NCBI GenBank assembly: GCA_023228465.1
Contig: JALOBC010000010.1
Location: forward strand, 1-64,000
Direction of reading: 5' to 3'
Source: Dokdonella sp.
GTDB lineage: Bacteria > Pseudomonadota > Gammaproteobacteria > Xanthomonadales > Rhodanobacteraceae
Length of the DNA: 64,000 bases
Below are positions 54,396-64,000 of this stretch, in pieces (within the stretch, counting starts at the first letter, position 1; each line of letters opens with the position of its first letter). Made by a program: the position numbers and the translations under genes. The notes beneath the pieces are model-generated. The model did not search any database. It saw only the letters and a program-made list of their open reading frames with translations, and was not told the DNA's origin.

Positions 54396-54806
54396 ATGAA
54401 CAGTGAATCCTGCGAGCTGCGCAAGGCCGGTCTCAAGGTCACCCATCCTCGCATGCGCATCCTGGAGATCCTCGACAGCGAGGATGGCAGGCACTTCAGC
54501 GCCGAGGACATCTACAAGGAGTTGCTGGCGCGCAACGACGACATCGGCCTGGCCACGGTGTACCGCGTGCTGACCCAGTTCGAGGCGGCCGGCATCGTCC
54601 TCAAGCACAATTTCGAGGGCGGCCAGGCGGTTTACGAACTCGATCGCGGCAAGCACCACGACCACATGGTGGACGTGGAAACCGGCGACGTGATCGAGTT
54701 CCACAACGAGGTGATCGAACGCCTGCAGCACGAGATCGCGGCCGAGCACGGCTACGTGATCGAAGATCACAGTTTGGTGTTGTACGTGCGCAGGAAGCGG
54801 GAATAG
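54396..54806 (+). CDS. fur: Ferric uptake regulator
   Basis: A 136-residue Fur repressor. The winged helix (ELRKAGLKVTHPRMRILEIL; GLATVYRVLTQFEAAGIV) is followed by the metal-binding dimer domain (RGKHHDHMVDVETGDVIEFH). The CxxC zinc pair seen in some Fur proteins is absent, as in the Xanthomonas/Pseudomonas type. GGAGG stands 7 bp before ATG 54396. TACACT at 54337-54342 is a possible -10. Confidence 0.96.
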   Translation: MNSESCELRKAGLKVTHPRMRILEILDSEDGRHFSAEDIYKELLARNDDIGLATVYRVLTQFEAAGIVLKHNFEGGQAVYELDRGKHHDHMVDVETGDVIEFHNEVIERLQHEIAAEHGYVIEDHSLVLYVRRKRE

Positions 54807-54955
54807 GGAACAGCGGATCGGTTCCGCTCGCGGCCGTTCGCCGCCATGGCCGAGCGCCCGTAGCGCCGCTCGACCCCATGCCCCTGCCAGCCCGGCGCGG
54901 GCGTGGCGGCTTCGGCAGGCACGCTGGCGCCGTGTTCGGGTGATGAATGCCCGCT

Positions 54956-56701
54956 TCAGGCCGGCCGATCGCCCCGCGCCACCTTGACAGCGCGACCGCC
55001 CGCGGGCTGCCGGCGCTTGCCGACCACCGGATCCCGGTCGCCGGCGGCAAGCATCTGCGCCGCATGCGCGAGCGTCTCGGGCGTGATCTCGATGCCGCCG
55101 AGCATGCGGGCGATTTCCTCGCGCCGGGCCGCGCCCTGGAGGGTGTCGATGCGGATGCGGGTGGTAGCGCCGTCGCTGCCCTTGCTCACGCGCAGGTGGT
55201 GGTGCGCCAGGCTGGCGACCTGCGGCAGGTGGGTGACACACAGCACCTGGCAGCGCCCGCCCAGCGTGCGCAGCTTCTGGCCGACGATCTCGGCCACCGC
55301 CCCGCCGATGCCTGAATCCACTTCGTCGAACACCATGCTGCCGGCGGTGTCGCTGCCGAGGGCTGCGACTTCGATGGCCAGGCTGATGCGCGAGAGCTCG
55401 CCGCCCGAAGCAACCTTGCGCAGCGGGCGCGGCGGCTGGCCGGGGTTGGCGCTGACCAGGAACTCGCAACGTTCCGTGCCTTGCGGGTCGGGATCGCCCG
55501 CGGCCTGTGCCTCCAGTTCGACGGCGAAACGGCCGCCGGCCGTGCCGAGCTCGTCCATGAGTGCGCTCACTGCGCTGCCGAGCCGGGCGGCGGTGTCGGC
55601 GCGCAGCCTGGCCAGGGCGCGCGCTGCGCCGGCGTAGTCGGTGGCCAGGCGCGCCTGTTCGGCCTGCAGGCGTTCGATCTCGCCCTCGGCGCCACGCAGG
55701 GCGTCCAGTTCCGTGCGCAACTGCCCGGCCTGCTCGTGCAGTTCCACCGGCCGCACGCGGTGCTTGCGGGCCAGATCATGCAGGCTGGCGAGCCGGGCTT
55801 CGGCTTCGGCCAGCCGCGCCGGGTCCAGATCCAGCGTGGAAGCGTGGCGCTCCAGCGTGTCGCGCGCCTCGCCCAACTGGATGGCCGCCGCTTCCAGCAG
55901 TTCGCCCACCGGGGCGAGGCGGTCATCCAGACTGGCCAGGTGCGTGATGGCGGACTGGGCGCGGCCGAGCTGGCGCAGCAGGGCCTGTTCGTCCTCGCCG
56001 TCCAGGCGGTCGACCAGGCTCGCGCAACCCTGCAGCAGTTCACCGGCGTGGGCCAGACGTCGATGCCGATCCTCCAGTTCGGCCAGCGCATCCGGTGCCA
56101 GCGCGTGGCGCTCGAGCTCGTCGAGCTGGTGGCTCAGCCATTCGATGCGCCCGGCATGGTCCGCGCCGCCGGCCAGCGCACTGATGCGCCGGCCCGCGGC
56201 CTGCCAGGCGTGGGCCAGATCGGCGACCGTGGCGAGGGCCTCGCCGTGGCCGCCGAAGGCATCGAGCAGGGCCAGCTGCGAGGGGCGTTCGAGCAGGGCC
56301 TGTTGCTCGTGCTGGCCGTGGATCTCGATCAGGCCGCTGGCCAGGGCGCGCAACTGGCTGGCGCTGACCGGCCGGCCATTGATCCAGGCACGCGAACTGC
56401 CTTCGCTGCGGATCACGCGGCGCAACTGGCAGGCGCCGTCCTCGTCCAGTGCTTCCTCGCGCAGCCAGTCCTGCAGGTCGGGGCGCGCGCTGAGGTCGAA
56501 GTCGGCGGCCAGTTCGGCGCGTTCGCAGCCGTGGCGCACCAGGCTGGCGTCGGCGCGGCTGCCGGCCAGCAGCAGCAGGGCATCCACCAGCAAGGACTTG
56601 CCGGCACCGGTTTCACCGGTGACCACCGTCATGCCATCGGCGAAGGTCACCTCGACCGCATCGACGATGGCGAAATCCTTGACATGAAGCATGCGCAGCA
56701 T
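54956..56701 (-). CDS. recN: DNA repair protein RecN
   Basis: A 581-residue SMC-like ATPase for double-strand break repair. It shows Walker A GETGAGKSLL, a long coiled-coil middle (LDLDPARLAEAEARLASLHD), the signature ASGGELSRISLAIEV, and Walker B MVFDEVDSGI. The ATG at 56701 (MLRMLHVKDFAIVDAVEV) matches the family N-terminus. Divergent from hrcA. Confidence 0.96.
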   Translation of the reverse strand: MLRMLHVKDFAIVDAVEVTFADGMTVVTGETGAGKSLLVDALLLLAGSRADASLVRHGCERAELAADFDLSARPDLQDWLREEALDEDGACQLRRVIRSEGSSRAWINGRPVSASQLRALASGLIEIHGQHEQQALLERPSQLALLDAFGGHGEALATVADLAHAWQAAGRRISALAGGADHAGRIEWLSHQLDELERHALAPDALAELEDRHRRLAHAGELLQGCASLVDRLDGEDEQALLRQLGRAQSAITHLASLDDRLAPVGELLEAAAIQLGEARDTLERHASTLDLDPARLAEAEARLASLHDLARKHRVRPVELHEQAGQLRTELDALRGAEGEIERLQAEQARLATDYAGAARALARLRADTAARLGSAVSALMDELGTAGGRFAVELEAQAAGDPDPQGTERCEFLVSANPGQPPRPLRKVASGGELSRISLAIEVAALGSDTAGSMVFDEVDSGIGGAVAEIVGQKLRTLGGRCQVLCVTHLPQVASLAHHHLRVSKGSDGATTRIRIDTLQGAARREEIARMLGGIEITPETLAHAAQMLAAGDRDPVVGKRRQPAGGRAVKVARGDRPA

Positions 56702-56794
56702 GGGCAGATCCGCTGGAATGGCAGGCGCAGTTTCCGGGCGATGGCCGGTGCCTGCAAGGGGCGCCGCCGCCCCCGTGCAAATTCCGCCAGCCGC

Positions 56795-56802
56795 CCCCAT
56801 GT
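56795..56802 (+). promoter_or_regulatory. Candidate sigma32 -10 before hrcA
   Basis: CCCCATGT fits the heat-shock consensus CCCCATNT, 34 bp before the hrcA ATG. A poor -35 (CGTGCAAA near 56774) lies upstream. No CIRCE repeat (TTAGCACTC-N9-GAGTGCTAA) is visible. Confidence 0.45.
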
Positions 56803-56835
56803 TCCTGGCATCACCTGCTTGTGTATGCTGATTGC

Positions 56836-57891
56836 ATGTCCGCCACCACGACCCACCAGCTCGACAGCCGCTCGCGCAACCTGCTGCGGGCACTGATCGG
56901 CCAGTACATCATCGATGGACAGCCGGTCGGTTCGCGCACGCTGGCCAAGTCGTCCGGGCTCGATGTCAGTCCGGCGACCATCCGCAACATCATGGCCGAT
57001 CTGGAAGAGGCCGGCCTGGTGGCCGCGCCGCACGTGTCGGCCGGGCGCGTGCCGACGGCGCAGGGTTATCGCGTGTTCGTGGACAGCCTGCTGCAGGTGC
57101 GCCCGCTGGGGCGTGCCGAGGTGGAGCAACTGCGCCGCGAGCTGCCCACCGGCGCCGCCACCACCGACCTGCTGGGCAGCGCAAGCTCGCTGCTCTCGGA
57201 GATGACGCGCTTCGTCGGCGTGGTCAGCGTGCCGCGCCGCGAGGAGTTCCCGTTCCGCCACATCGATTTCGTGGCGCTGGACGAAGCGCGCCTGCTGGTC
57301 ATCCTGGTGTTCACCGATGGCCAGGTGCAGAACCGCGTCATCACCACCGAGCGCAGCTATGCGCCGGGCGAACTGGAGCAGGTCGCCAACTACCTCAACA
57401 GTCATTTCAACGGCATGCGCCTGGACGAGATCCGCACGCGCCTGCTGCGCGAAATGCGCGAGGAGGGCGCGCGCCTCAACAAGCTGCTCGCGGCGGCGGT
57501 GGAAGTGGCCGAGCAGGCCTTCGGCGACAGTGCCGATGGCGACATGCTGGTGGCCGGCCAGACCAACCTGATGGGGCGCGAGGACGCCACCGACCTGGAC
57601 CGGCTGCGCGAACTGTTCGAGGCGTTCCAGCGCAAGCGCGACCTGCTGCAACTGCTGGAACGCTGCGCGCGGGCGGATGGCGTGCGCCTGTTCATCGGCG
57701 AGGAATCGGGCTTCGCGGCGCTGGATGGCTTCAGCCTGGTGACCGCGCCCTACGGCATGGACAATCGCGTGCTGGGGGTGCTTGGCGTGCTTGGGCCGAC
57801 CCGCATGGCCTACGAACGGGTGATCCCGGTGGTGCAGGCCACCGCACGCATCATCTCCGGTGCCTTGAAGCGTCACCAGACGACCCTATAA
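56836..57891 (+). CDS. hrcA: Heat-shock repressor HrcA
   Basis: A 351-residue repressor. A winged helix-turn-helix lies at the N-terminus (LDSRSRNLLRALIGQYIIDG; GLDVSPATIRNIMADLEEAG) and the GAF-like effector domain follows (FGDSADGDMLVAGQTNLMG; GFSLVTAPYGMDNRVLGVLG). HrcA usually binds CIRCE operators at groESL or dnaK; none is seen in this window. ATG 56836 is chosen by family N-terminus. First of the hrcA-grpE-dnaK-dnaJ block. Confidence 0.96.
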   Translation: MSATTTHQLDSRSRNLLRALIGQYIIDGQPVGSRTLAKSSGLDVSPATIRNIMADLEEAGLVAAPHVSAGRVPTAQGYRVFVDSLLQVRPLGRAEVEQLRRELPTGAATTDLLGSASSLLSEMTRFVGVVSVPRREEFPFRHIDFVALDEARLLVILVFTDGQVQNRVITTERSYAPGELEQVANYLNSHFNGMRLDEIRTRLLREMREEGARLNKLLAAAVEVAEQAFGDSADGDMLVAGQTNLMGREDATDLDRLRELFEAFQRKRDLLQLLERCARADGVRLFIGEESGFAALDGFSLVTAPYGMDNRVLGVLGVLGPTRMAYERVIPVVQATARIISGALKRHQTTL

Positions 57892-58010
57892 ACCGCCTAT
57901 CGCGCACGTTGCGCGCCGCGTGTGTGGCGCGCAGCTTGGCCGCTGGCAGGTGGGCTGCCGGCTTGTCGAACCCGGTCGTGCGACCGCCCAGAGAGAGTTC
58001 CGGAGGAAAG

Positions 58011-58529
58011 ATGCAGAACACGGATCCCAATGCCACGCCGATGCCGGTCGATGAGAATGCCGCCATCGACAACGACATCGAGGTGCTCACGCGCCAGCTT
58101 GCCGACTGCGAGGCGCGCCTCGCGGAGATGCGCGAAACCGTGCTGCGCGAGCGCGCCGACCTCGACAACCAGCGCAAGCGCATGCAACGCGATCTGGAGC
58201 AGGCGCGCCTCTATGCCAACGAAAAGCTGCTCTCGGCATTGCTGCCGGTGCTGGACAACCTCGAGCGCGGCCTGGCCGCCGCAGGCGACCTGGAAGCCCT
58301 GCGCGGGGGTGTGGAGCTGACCTTGCGCGAGCTGCTGCGCGTGGCCGATGTCAACGGCCTGCGCGCGGTGGGCGCCATCGGTGACGTCTTCGATCCGCAA
58401 CACCACGAGGCCATGAGCGTGACCGAGGGCACGGAGCATCCCTCCGGGCATATCGTGTCGGTCATGCAGAAGGGCTATGTCCTCAATGACCGGCTGTTGC
58501 GCCCGGCCCTGGTATCGGTATCCAAGTAG
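58011..58529 (+). CDS. grpE: Nucleotide exchange factor GrpE
   Basis: A 172-residue GrpE for DnaK. The N-terminal long helix (LADCEARLAEMRETVLRERA; DLDNQRKRMQRDLEQARLYA) and the beta domain (GDVFDPQHHEAMSVTEGTEH; VMQKGYVLNDRLLRPALVSV) are clear. CGGAGGAAAG precedes ATG 58011. Lies 119 bp after hrcA. Confidence 0.97.
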   Translation: MQNTDPNATPMPVDENAAIDNDIEVLTRQLADCEARLAEMRETVLRERADLDNQRKRMQRDLEQARLYANEKLLSALLPVLDNLERGLAAAGDLEALRGGVELTLRELLRVADVNGLRAVGAIGDVFDPQHHEAMSVTEGTEHPSGHIVSVMQKGYVLNDRLLRPALVSVSK

Positions 58530-58542
58530 CGCAGCGCGGGCG

Positions 58543-58570
58543 CTTGAAAGCGCCTCGCACAACCCCAGAT
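58543..58570 (+). promoter_or_regulatory. Sigma32 promoter of dnaK
   Basis: CTTGAAA (58543-58549) is an exact heat-shock -35. CCCCAGAT (58563-58570) matches the -10 consensus at 7 of 8 positions with 13-bp spacing. It lies 14 bp after the grpE stop and 58 bp before dnaK. Confidence 0.8.
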
Positions 58571-58628
58571 TTTGCGGCAGAACCCGGTCCCCCGGACCGT
58601 ATCGAATCCAAAGCGGGAGAACTGAGCA

Positions 58629-60557
<1,929 letters not shown>

Positions 60558-60563
60558 GCCGAC

Positions 60564-60596
60564 GCATCCGGCCCGCCCGCGCGGCGGGCCGGATGC
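60564..60596 (+). terminator. Strong hairpin after dnaK
   Basis: A 14-bp perfect stem (60564-60577 with 60583-60596, starting GCATCCGGCCCGCC) with a 5-nt loop begins 6 bp after the dnaK stop. No T-run, so it probably attenuates rather than ends transcription into the next genes. Confidence 0.55.
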
Positions 60597-60622
60597 CGAG
60601 CTGGCAGAGGCGGGGAGCGGGC

Positions 60623-61201
60623 ATGGACAAGGGGCGGCTCGAGGCGTTCAGCGATGGCGTGCTCGCGGTCATCATCACCATCATGGTGCTGGAGATGAAG
60701 CCGCCTCACGCGGTGACCATCGAGGCGCTGCGCGGCCTGTGGCCGGTCTTTCTCAGCTATGTGCTCAGCTTCGTGTACGTCGGCATCTACTGGAACAACC
60801 ACCACCACCTCCTGAAGGCGGTCGAGCGCATCGACGGCCGGGTGATGTGGGCCAACCTGCTGGTGCTGTTCTTCATTTCGCTGTTTCCGTTCACCACGGC
60901 CTGGATGAGCGAGAACAGCTTCGCCCCGGTGCCGACCGCCCTGTACGGCCTGGTCCTGCTGCTCGCGGCACTGGCCTGGCCGGTCCTGCTGCGCACGCTG
61001 ATCGCCTGCAACGGTCCGCAATGCCCGCTGGCCCGCGCCACCCGCCGGGACGCCAAGGGCTGGTCTTCCATCGTGCTGTACCTGCTGGCCATTCCGCTGG
61101 CCCTGTTCGTCAATGTCTGGACCGCCGGTCTGCTGTACGCGGCGGTCGCGGCCCTCTGGTTTGTGCCTGACCGGCGCTTGGAGAAGATCATCGCGCCATG
61201 A
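60623..61201 (+). CDS. TMEM175-family potassium channel
   Basis: A 192-residue protein with six predicted membrane spans. The N-terminal [20 protein letters not shown] contains the FSD motif that lines the pore of TMEM175 (DUF1211) K+ channels. The later spans ([37 protein letters not shown]) fit the family. ATG 60623 follows a GGGGAG site. Its stop overlaps the dnaJ start by 4 bp (ATGA), so it is translated with dnaJ. A channel gene inside dnaK-dnaJ is unusual. Confidence 0.88.
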   Translation: MDKGRLEAFSDGVLAVIITIMVLEMKPPHAVTIEALRGLWPVFLSYVLSFVYVGIYWNNHHHLLKAVERIDGRVMWANLLVLFFISLFPFTTAWMSENSFAPVPTALYGLVLLLAALAWPVLLRTLIACNGPQCPLARATRRDAKGWSSIVLYLLAIPLALFVNVWTAGLLYAAVAALWFVPDRRLEKIIAP

Positions 61202-62322
61202 GCAAACGTGATTACTACGAAGTCCTGGGCGTCGCACGTGGGGCTGGCGACGATGAACTGAAGAAATGCTTCCGCCGCCTGGCGATGAAGTACCACCCGG
61301 ATCGCTGCCCGGACGATCCGAATGCCCAGGAAAAGTTCAAGGAGGCCAAGGAGGCCTACGAGGTGCTGGCCGATCCGCGCAAGCGCGCGCTGTACGACCA
61401 GCACGGCCACGCCGCCTTCGAGAACGGCATGGGCGGCGCGGGTGGCGGCTTCCAGGGCAACGTCGGCGACATCTTCGGCGACATCTTTTCCGACATCTTC
61501 GGCATGGGCGGCGGTCGCGGCGGCCCGCGGCGGGGCTCGGACCTGCGCTACCTGGTGGAACTGGATCTGGAGGAAGCCGTCTTCGGCATCGACAAGCAGA
61601 TCGACGTGCCCACGCTCATCGAGTGCGGCAAGTGCTCGGGCAGCGGCTCGGCCGATGGCCAGACCGCCACCTGCACGACCTGTCGCGGGCATGGCCGCGT
61701 GCGCATGCAGAACGGCATCTTCTCGATCCAGCAGGCCTGCCCGCACTGCGGCGGTGCCGGCAAGGTGGTGACCAATCCCTGTCGCGCGTGCCGCGGCGAG
61801 GGCCGCGTGCATTCCGAGCGCACCCTGTCGGTGAACATTCCAGCCGGCGTGGACAACGGCGACCGCATCCGCCTGGCCGGCCAGGGCGAGGCCGGTCCCG
61901 CCGGCACGGTGCCTGGCGACCTCTACGTCGAGGTGCGCGTGCGCGAGCACCCGATCTTCCAGCGCGACGGCGACGACCTGCATTGCGAGATCCCGCTGCG
62001 CTTCGCCCAGGCTGCGCTCGGCGCCGAAATCCGCGTGCCCACGCTGGAGGGCGAAGCGCTGATCAGCGTCCCCGCCGAAACGCAGAACGGCAAGCAGTTC
62101 CGCCTGCGTGGCAAGGGCGTGAAGTCGGTGCGCAGCGGTCGCACCGGCGACCTCATCTGCCACGTCGAAGTGGAAACGCCGATCCGCCTGACCGCGCAGC
62201 AGCGCGAGCTGCTGCAGAAGTTCGATGCCACCTTCGTCGGCGAGGAAGCGGCCGCCCATTCCCCGCGCAGCAGCCACTGGCTGGATGGGGTCAAGCGCTT
62301 CTGGGATCGCGTCACTTCCTGA
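61198..62322 (+). CDS. dnaJ: Hsp40 co-chaperone DnaJ
   Basis: A 374-residue type I DnaJ. The J domain carries HPD ([11 protein letters not shown]), followed by a glycine/phenylalanine linker ([17 protein letters not shown]). Four zinc-finger repeats ([32 protein letters not shown]) precede the substrate-binding domain. Translation is coupled to the channel gene by ATGA overlap. Confidence 0.98.
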   Translation: MSKRDYYEVLGVARGAGDDELKKCFRRLAMKYHPDRCPDDPNAQEKFKEAKEAYEVLADPRKRALYDQHGHAAFENGMGGAGGGFQGNVGDIFGDIFSDIFGMGGGRGGPRRGSDLRYLVELDLEEAVFGIDKQIDVPTLIECGKCSGSGSADGQTATCTTCRGHGRVRMQNGIFSIQQACPHCGGAGKVVTNPCRACRGEGRVHSERTLSVNIPAGVDNGDRIRLAGQGEAGPAGTVPGDLYVEVRVREHPIFQRDGDDLHCEIPLRFAQAALGAEIRVPTLEGEALISVPAETQNGKQFRLRGKGVKSVRSGRTGDLICHVEVETPIRLTAQQRELLQKFDATFVGEEAAAHSPRSSHWLDGVKRFWDRVTS

Positions 62323-62463
62323 GCCGGCGTCGCGCCCGACCCCTGGCATGCGGCGGGCGCGGCTTGCCGGTCCAGGCGCCCCAGCGCGGCGCCGCCGGCG
62401 CCGGACGGCCGGGCGCTTGCCTGCCCTGATAACATCGGCGCTCTCCGGGCGTGGGAGCAGGGC

Positions 62464-63255
62464 ATGCAGGCGGCATCATCGCTGGTGGTTCACGGTGCCT
62501 CCGGGCGCATGGGACAGGCGCTCGTCAAACTCCTGCGCGAACGTGATGACCTGAGGCTCGCCGCAGCGCTGGTGAGCGAGGCTTCGCCACGACTTGGACA
62601 ACCAGCCGACGCTGCGCGTGGCGTGCCCATGACGGCACACCTGGATGCCGCGACGACGGCGGATGTCCTGGTCGATTTCAGCTCGGCGGGCGCGTTTGAC
62701 GGGGCGCTCGCGCTGGCCGTCGAGCGCCGGCTGGCCTTCGTCAGTGGCACCACCGGGCTGTCCGCTGCGCAGGAAGCGGCGCTGGAGGCCGCGGCGGCAT
62801 CGATCCCGGTGCTCTGGAGCGCCAACTTCAGCATCGGCATCGCCGTGCTGGGGCGCCTGGTCACGCAGGCCGCGCAGGCGCTGGCCGACTGGGACTGCGA
62901 GATCTTCGAAATGCACCATGCCGCCAAGCGCGACGCGCCCTCGGGCACGGCGCTCGCCCTTGGCCGGCTTGCCGCCGCAGCACGCGGGCAGGCGCTGGAC
63001 GCCGTGGCATGCCTGTCACGCCCGGGTCCGTCGGACAGTGCCCGCACGCTCGGCACGATCGGCTTTGCCAGCCTGCGTGCGGCCGACATCGTGGGCGAGC
63101 ACACCGTGCTGCTGGCCACCCAGGGCGAGCGCATCGAGCTGACCCACCGTGCCGGCGACCGCGACATCTTTGCGCGCGGCGCGCTGTTTGCCGCGCGCGC
63201 CATCGCGCGGGCTGCGCCGGGTCGTTACCACCTCGATGCGCTGCTGCTTGGGTGA
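62464..63255 (+). CDS. dapB: 4-hydroxy-tetrahydrodipicolinate reductase
   Basis: A 263-residue enzyme of lysine/diaminopimelate synthesis. NAD(P) motif VVHGASGRMGQALV, SGTTGLSA, and the catalytic EMHHAAKRDAPSGTAL segment are all present. It lies 141 bp after dnaJ on the same strand, as in other Lysobacterales, and is convergent with nth. Confidence 0.96.
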   Translation: MQAASSLVVHGASGRMGQALVKLLRERDDLRLAAALVSEASPRLGQPADAARGVPMTAHLDAATTADVLVDFSSAGAFDGALALAVERRLAFVSGTTGLSAAQEAALEAAAASIPVLWSANFSIGIAVLGRLVTQAAQALADWDCEIFEMHHAAKRDAPSGTALALGRLAAAARGQALDAVACLSRPGPSDSARTLGTIGFASLRAADIVGEHTVLLATQGERIELTHRAGDRDIFARGALFAARAIARAAPGRYHLDALLLG

Positions 63256-63304
63256 TGGTGCTGTGCAGTGGCGCGTCGCGTGGCTGCGGACGCCACCAGG
63301 CGGG

Positions 63305-63943
63305 TCATTCGGGCGGTGTCTTGTAGCGATACGCGCACAGATCGTTGATCGGGCAGTGCGGACAGTCGGGCTTGCGCGCCTTGCACACGTAGCGCCCATG
63401 CAGGATCAGCCAGTGGTGGGCGTCCTGCATGAACTGGGCCGGCACGACTTTCAGCAGCTTGTCCTCGACCTGGCGGGGCGTCTTGCCGCGCGCCAGGCCG
63501 GTGCGGTTGGCGACGCGGAAGATGTGCGTATCCACTGCGATGGTGGGTTCGCCAAAGGCCGTGTTGAGCACCACGTTGGCGGTCTTGCGGCCAACACCCG
63601 GCAGCGCTTCCAGGGCCGCCCGTGCAGGCGGCACCTGGCCGCCGTGTTGCTCTACCAGCAGGCGGCAGGTGGCGATGATGTGCTTCGCCTTGGCATTGAA
63701 CAGCCCGATCGTGCTGATGAAGGACTTGAGCCCCTCCTCGCCCAGATCAAGCATCGCCTGCGGCGTATTGGCCACGGCGAACAGCCGGCGGGTTGCCTTG
63801 TTGACGCCGGTGTCGGTGGCCTGTGCGGAGAGAATCACGGCCACCAGCAGTTCGAAGGGCGTGGAGAAGTGCAACTCGGTGGTCGGATGCGGATTGAGCG
63901 CCTGCAGGCGCCGGAACAGCTCGATGACGTTCTCGCGCTTCAT
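63305..63943 (-). CDS. nth: Endonuclease III
   Basis: A 212-residue base-excision glycosylase/AP lyase. The helix-hairpin-helix LEALPGVGRKTANVV contains the catalytic Lys; catalytic Asp is in VDTHIFRVANRTG. Four cysteines at the C-terminus (VCKARKPDCPHCPINDLC) bind a [4Fe-4S] cluster. ATG 63943 overlaps the upstream stop by 4 bp (ATGA) and gives the E. coli length; ATG 63958 is the alternative. Confidence 0.96.
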   Translation of the reverse strand: MKRENVIELFRRLQALNPHPTTELHFSTPFELLVAVILSAQATDTGVNKATRRLFAVANTPQAMLDLGEEGLKSFISTIGLFNAKAKHIIATCRLLVEQHGGQVPPARAALEALPGVGRKTANVVLNTAFGEPTIAVDTHIFRVANRTGLARGKTPRQVEDKLLKVVPAQFMQDAHHWLILHGRYVCKARKPDCPHCPINDLCAYRYKTPPE

Positions 63944-64000
63944 TGGCCGCGGTGCCATCCCGCCGCCTTCCTGGCACGGCCACGGGCGATGGCTTCCAGC
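63940..64000 (-). CDS. C-terminal tail of the gene upstream of nth (partial)
   Basis: The last 19 codons before TGA read LEAIARGRARKAAGWHRGQ, a basic tail. It overlaps nth by 4 bp, so the genes are coupled. In related genomes the upstream gene is often rnfB (electron-transport iron-sulfur protein), but the visible fragment cannot prove that. Confidence 0.4.
   Translation of the reverse strand, partial: LEAIARGRARKAAGWHRGQ

Noticed and set aside
56702..56835. CIRCE operator before hrcA
   Set aside because: No TTAGCACTC-N9-GAGTGCTAA-like repeat was found.

Overview
The window is GC-rich DNA from a gammaproteobacterium. The gene order (rpsF-rpsR-rplI-dnaB-alr; ssrA-smpB-ratA-rnfH-bamE-fur-recN-hrcA-grpE-dnaK-dnaJ-dapB) is that of the Lysobacterales (Xanthomonadales). 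A GEVED protein with an 'FCSRFE' motif, paired DUF1501/DUF1800 proteins and a denitrification-type NO reductase point, by inference, to a Rhodanobacteraceae-like member such as Dokdonella. No 16S gene is present to fix this.

Layout. 1-6.2 kb is a leftward, tightly packed run headed by asnS, followed by two small unknown proteins, an SDR, a muconic-semialdehyde-type aldehyde dehydrogenase, a beta-carbonic anhydrase and a secreted protein cut by the window edge. 6.3-11 kb reads rightward: iscA, the S6/S18/L9 ribosomal operon, dnaB, alr and an adenylate cyclase-FHA protein. 12-19.4 kb reads leftward: DUF1501/DUF1800 pair, murB, pyrD, a small membrane protein and an ALDH7-type dehydrogenase. A tRNA-Arg(ACG) with its own promoter and terminator follows.

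19.8-40.5 kb is the accessory part: a PAS sensor kinase, a FixJ-type regulator, a single-domain receiver, a phosphate-type porin, several outer-membrane or secreted proteins (one with ten pentapeptide repeats), a patatin fused to an outer-membrane barrel, two DUF1254/DUF1214 proteins plus an in-frame remnant of a third, a periplasmic HAD hydrolase and a GEVED protein. The most interesting signal is a palindrome close to TGGGACC-N2-GGTCCCA found in at least five intergenic regions here. In each case a -10-like hexamer is centred about 34 bp downstream in the direction of the gene. The ACC-N2-GGT core is that of operators used by StyR/TodT-type FixJ-family regulators, so the region looks like a self-contained two-component envelope regulon.

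40.7-50.4 kb holds an SRAP (HMCES/YedK-type) protein, a three-gene NO reductase operon (NorB, a NorC fused to a second cytochrome c, a small membrane subunit) with a well placed FNR/DNR-type promoter, the pncB-pncA NAD salvage operon, an SDR with an apparently leaderless message, and a TolB/TPR membrane protein. 50.4-51.95 kb, at the 3' side of ssrA, carries mobile-element remnants and a Phd/Doc-like toxin-antitoxin operon with a third, zinc-ribbon gene. 52.2-64 kb is the conserved trans-translation, iron regulation, DNA repair and heat-shock block, with sigma32-type promoters before hrcA and dnaK and a TMEM175-type potassium channel gene inserted between dnaK and dnaJ. It ends in dapB, nth and the tail of an upstream gene.
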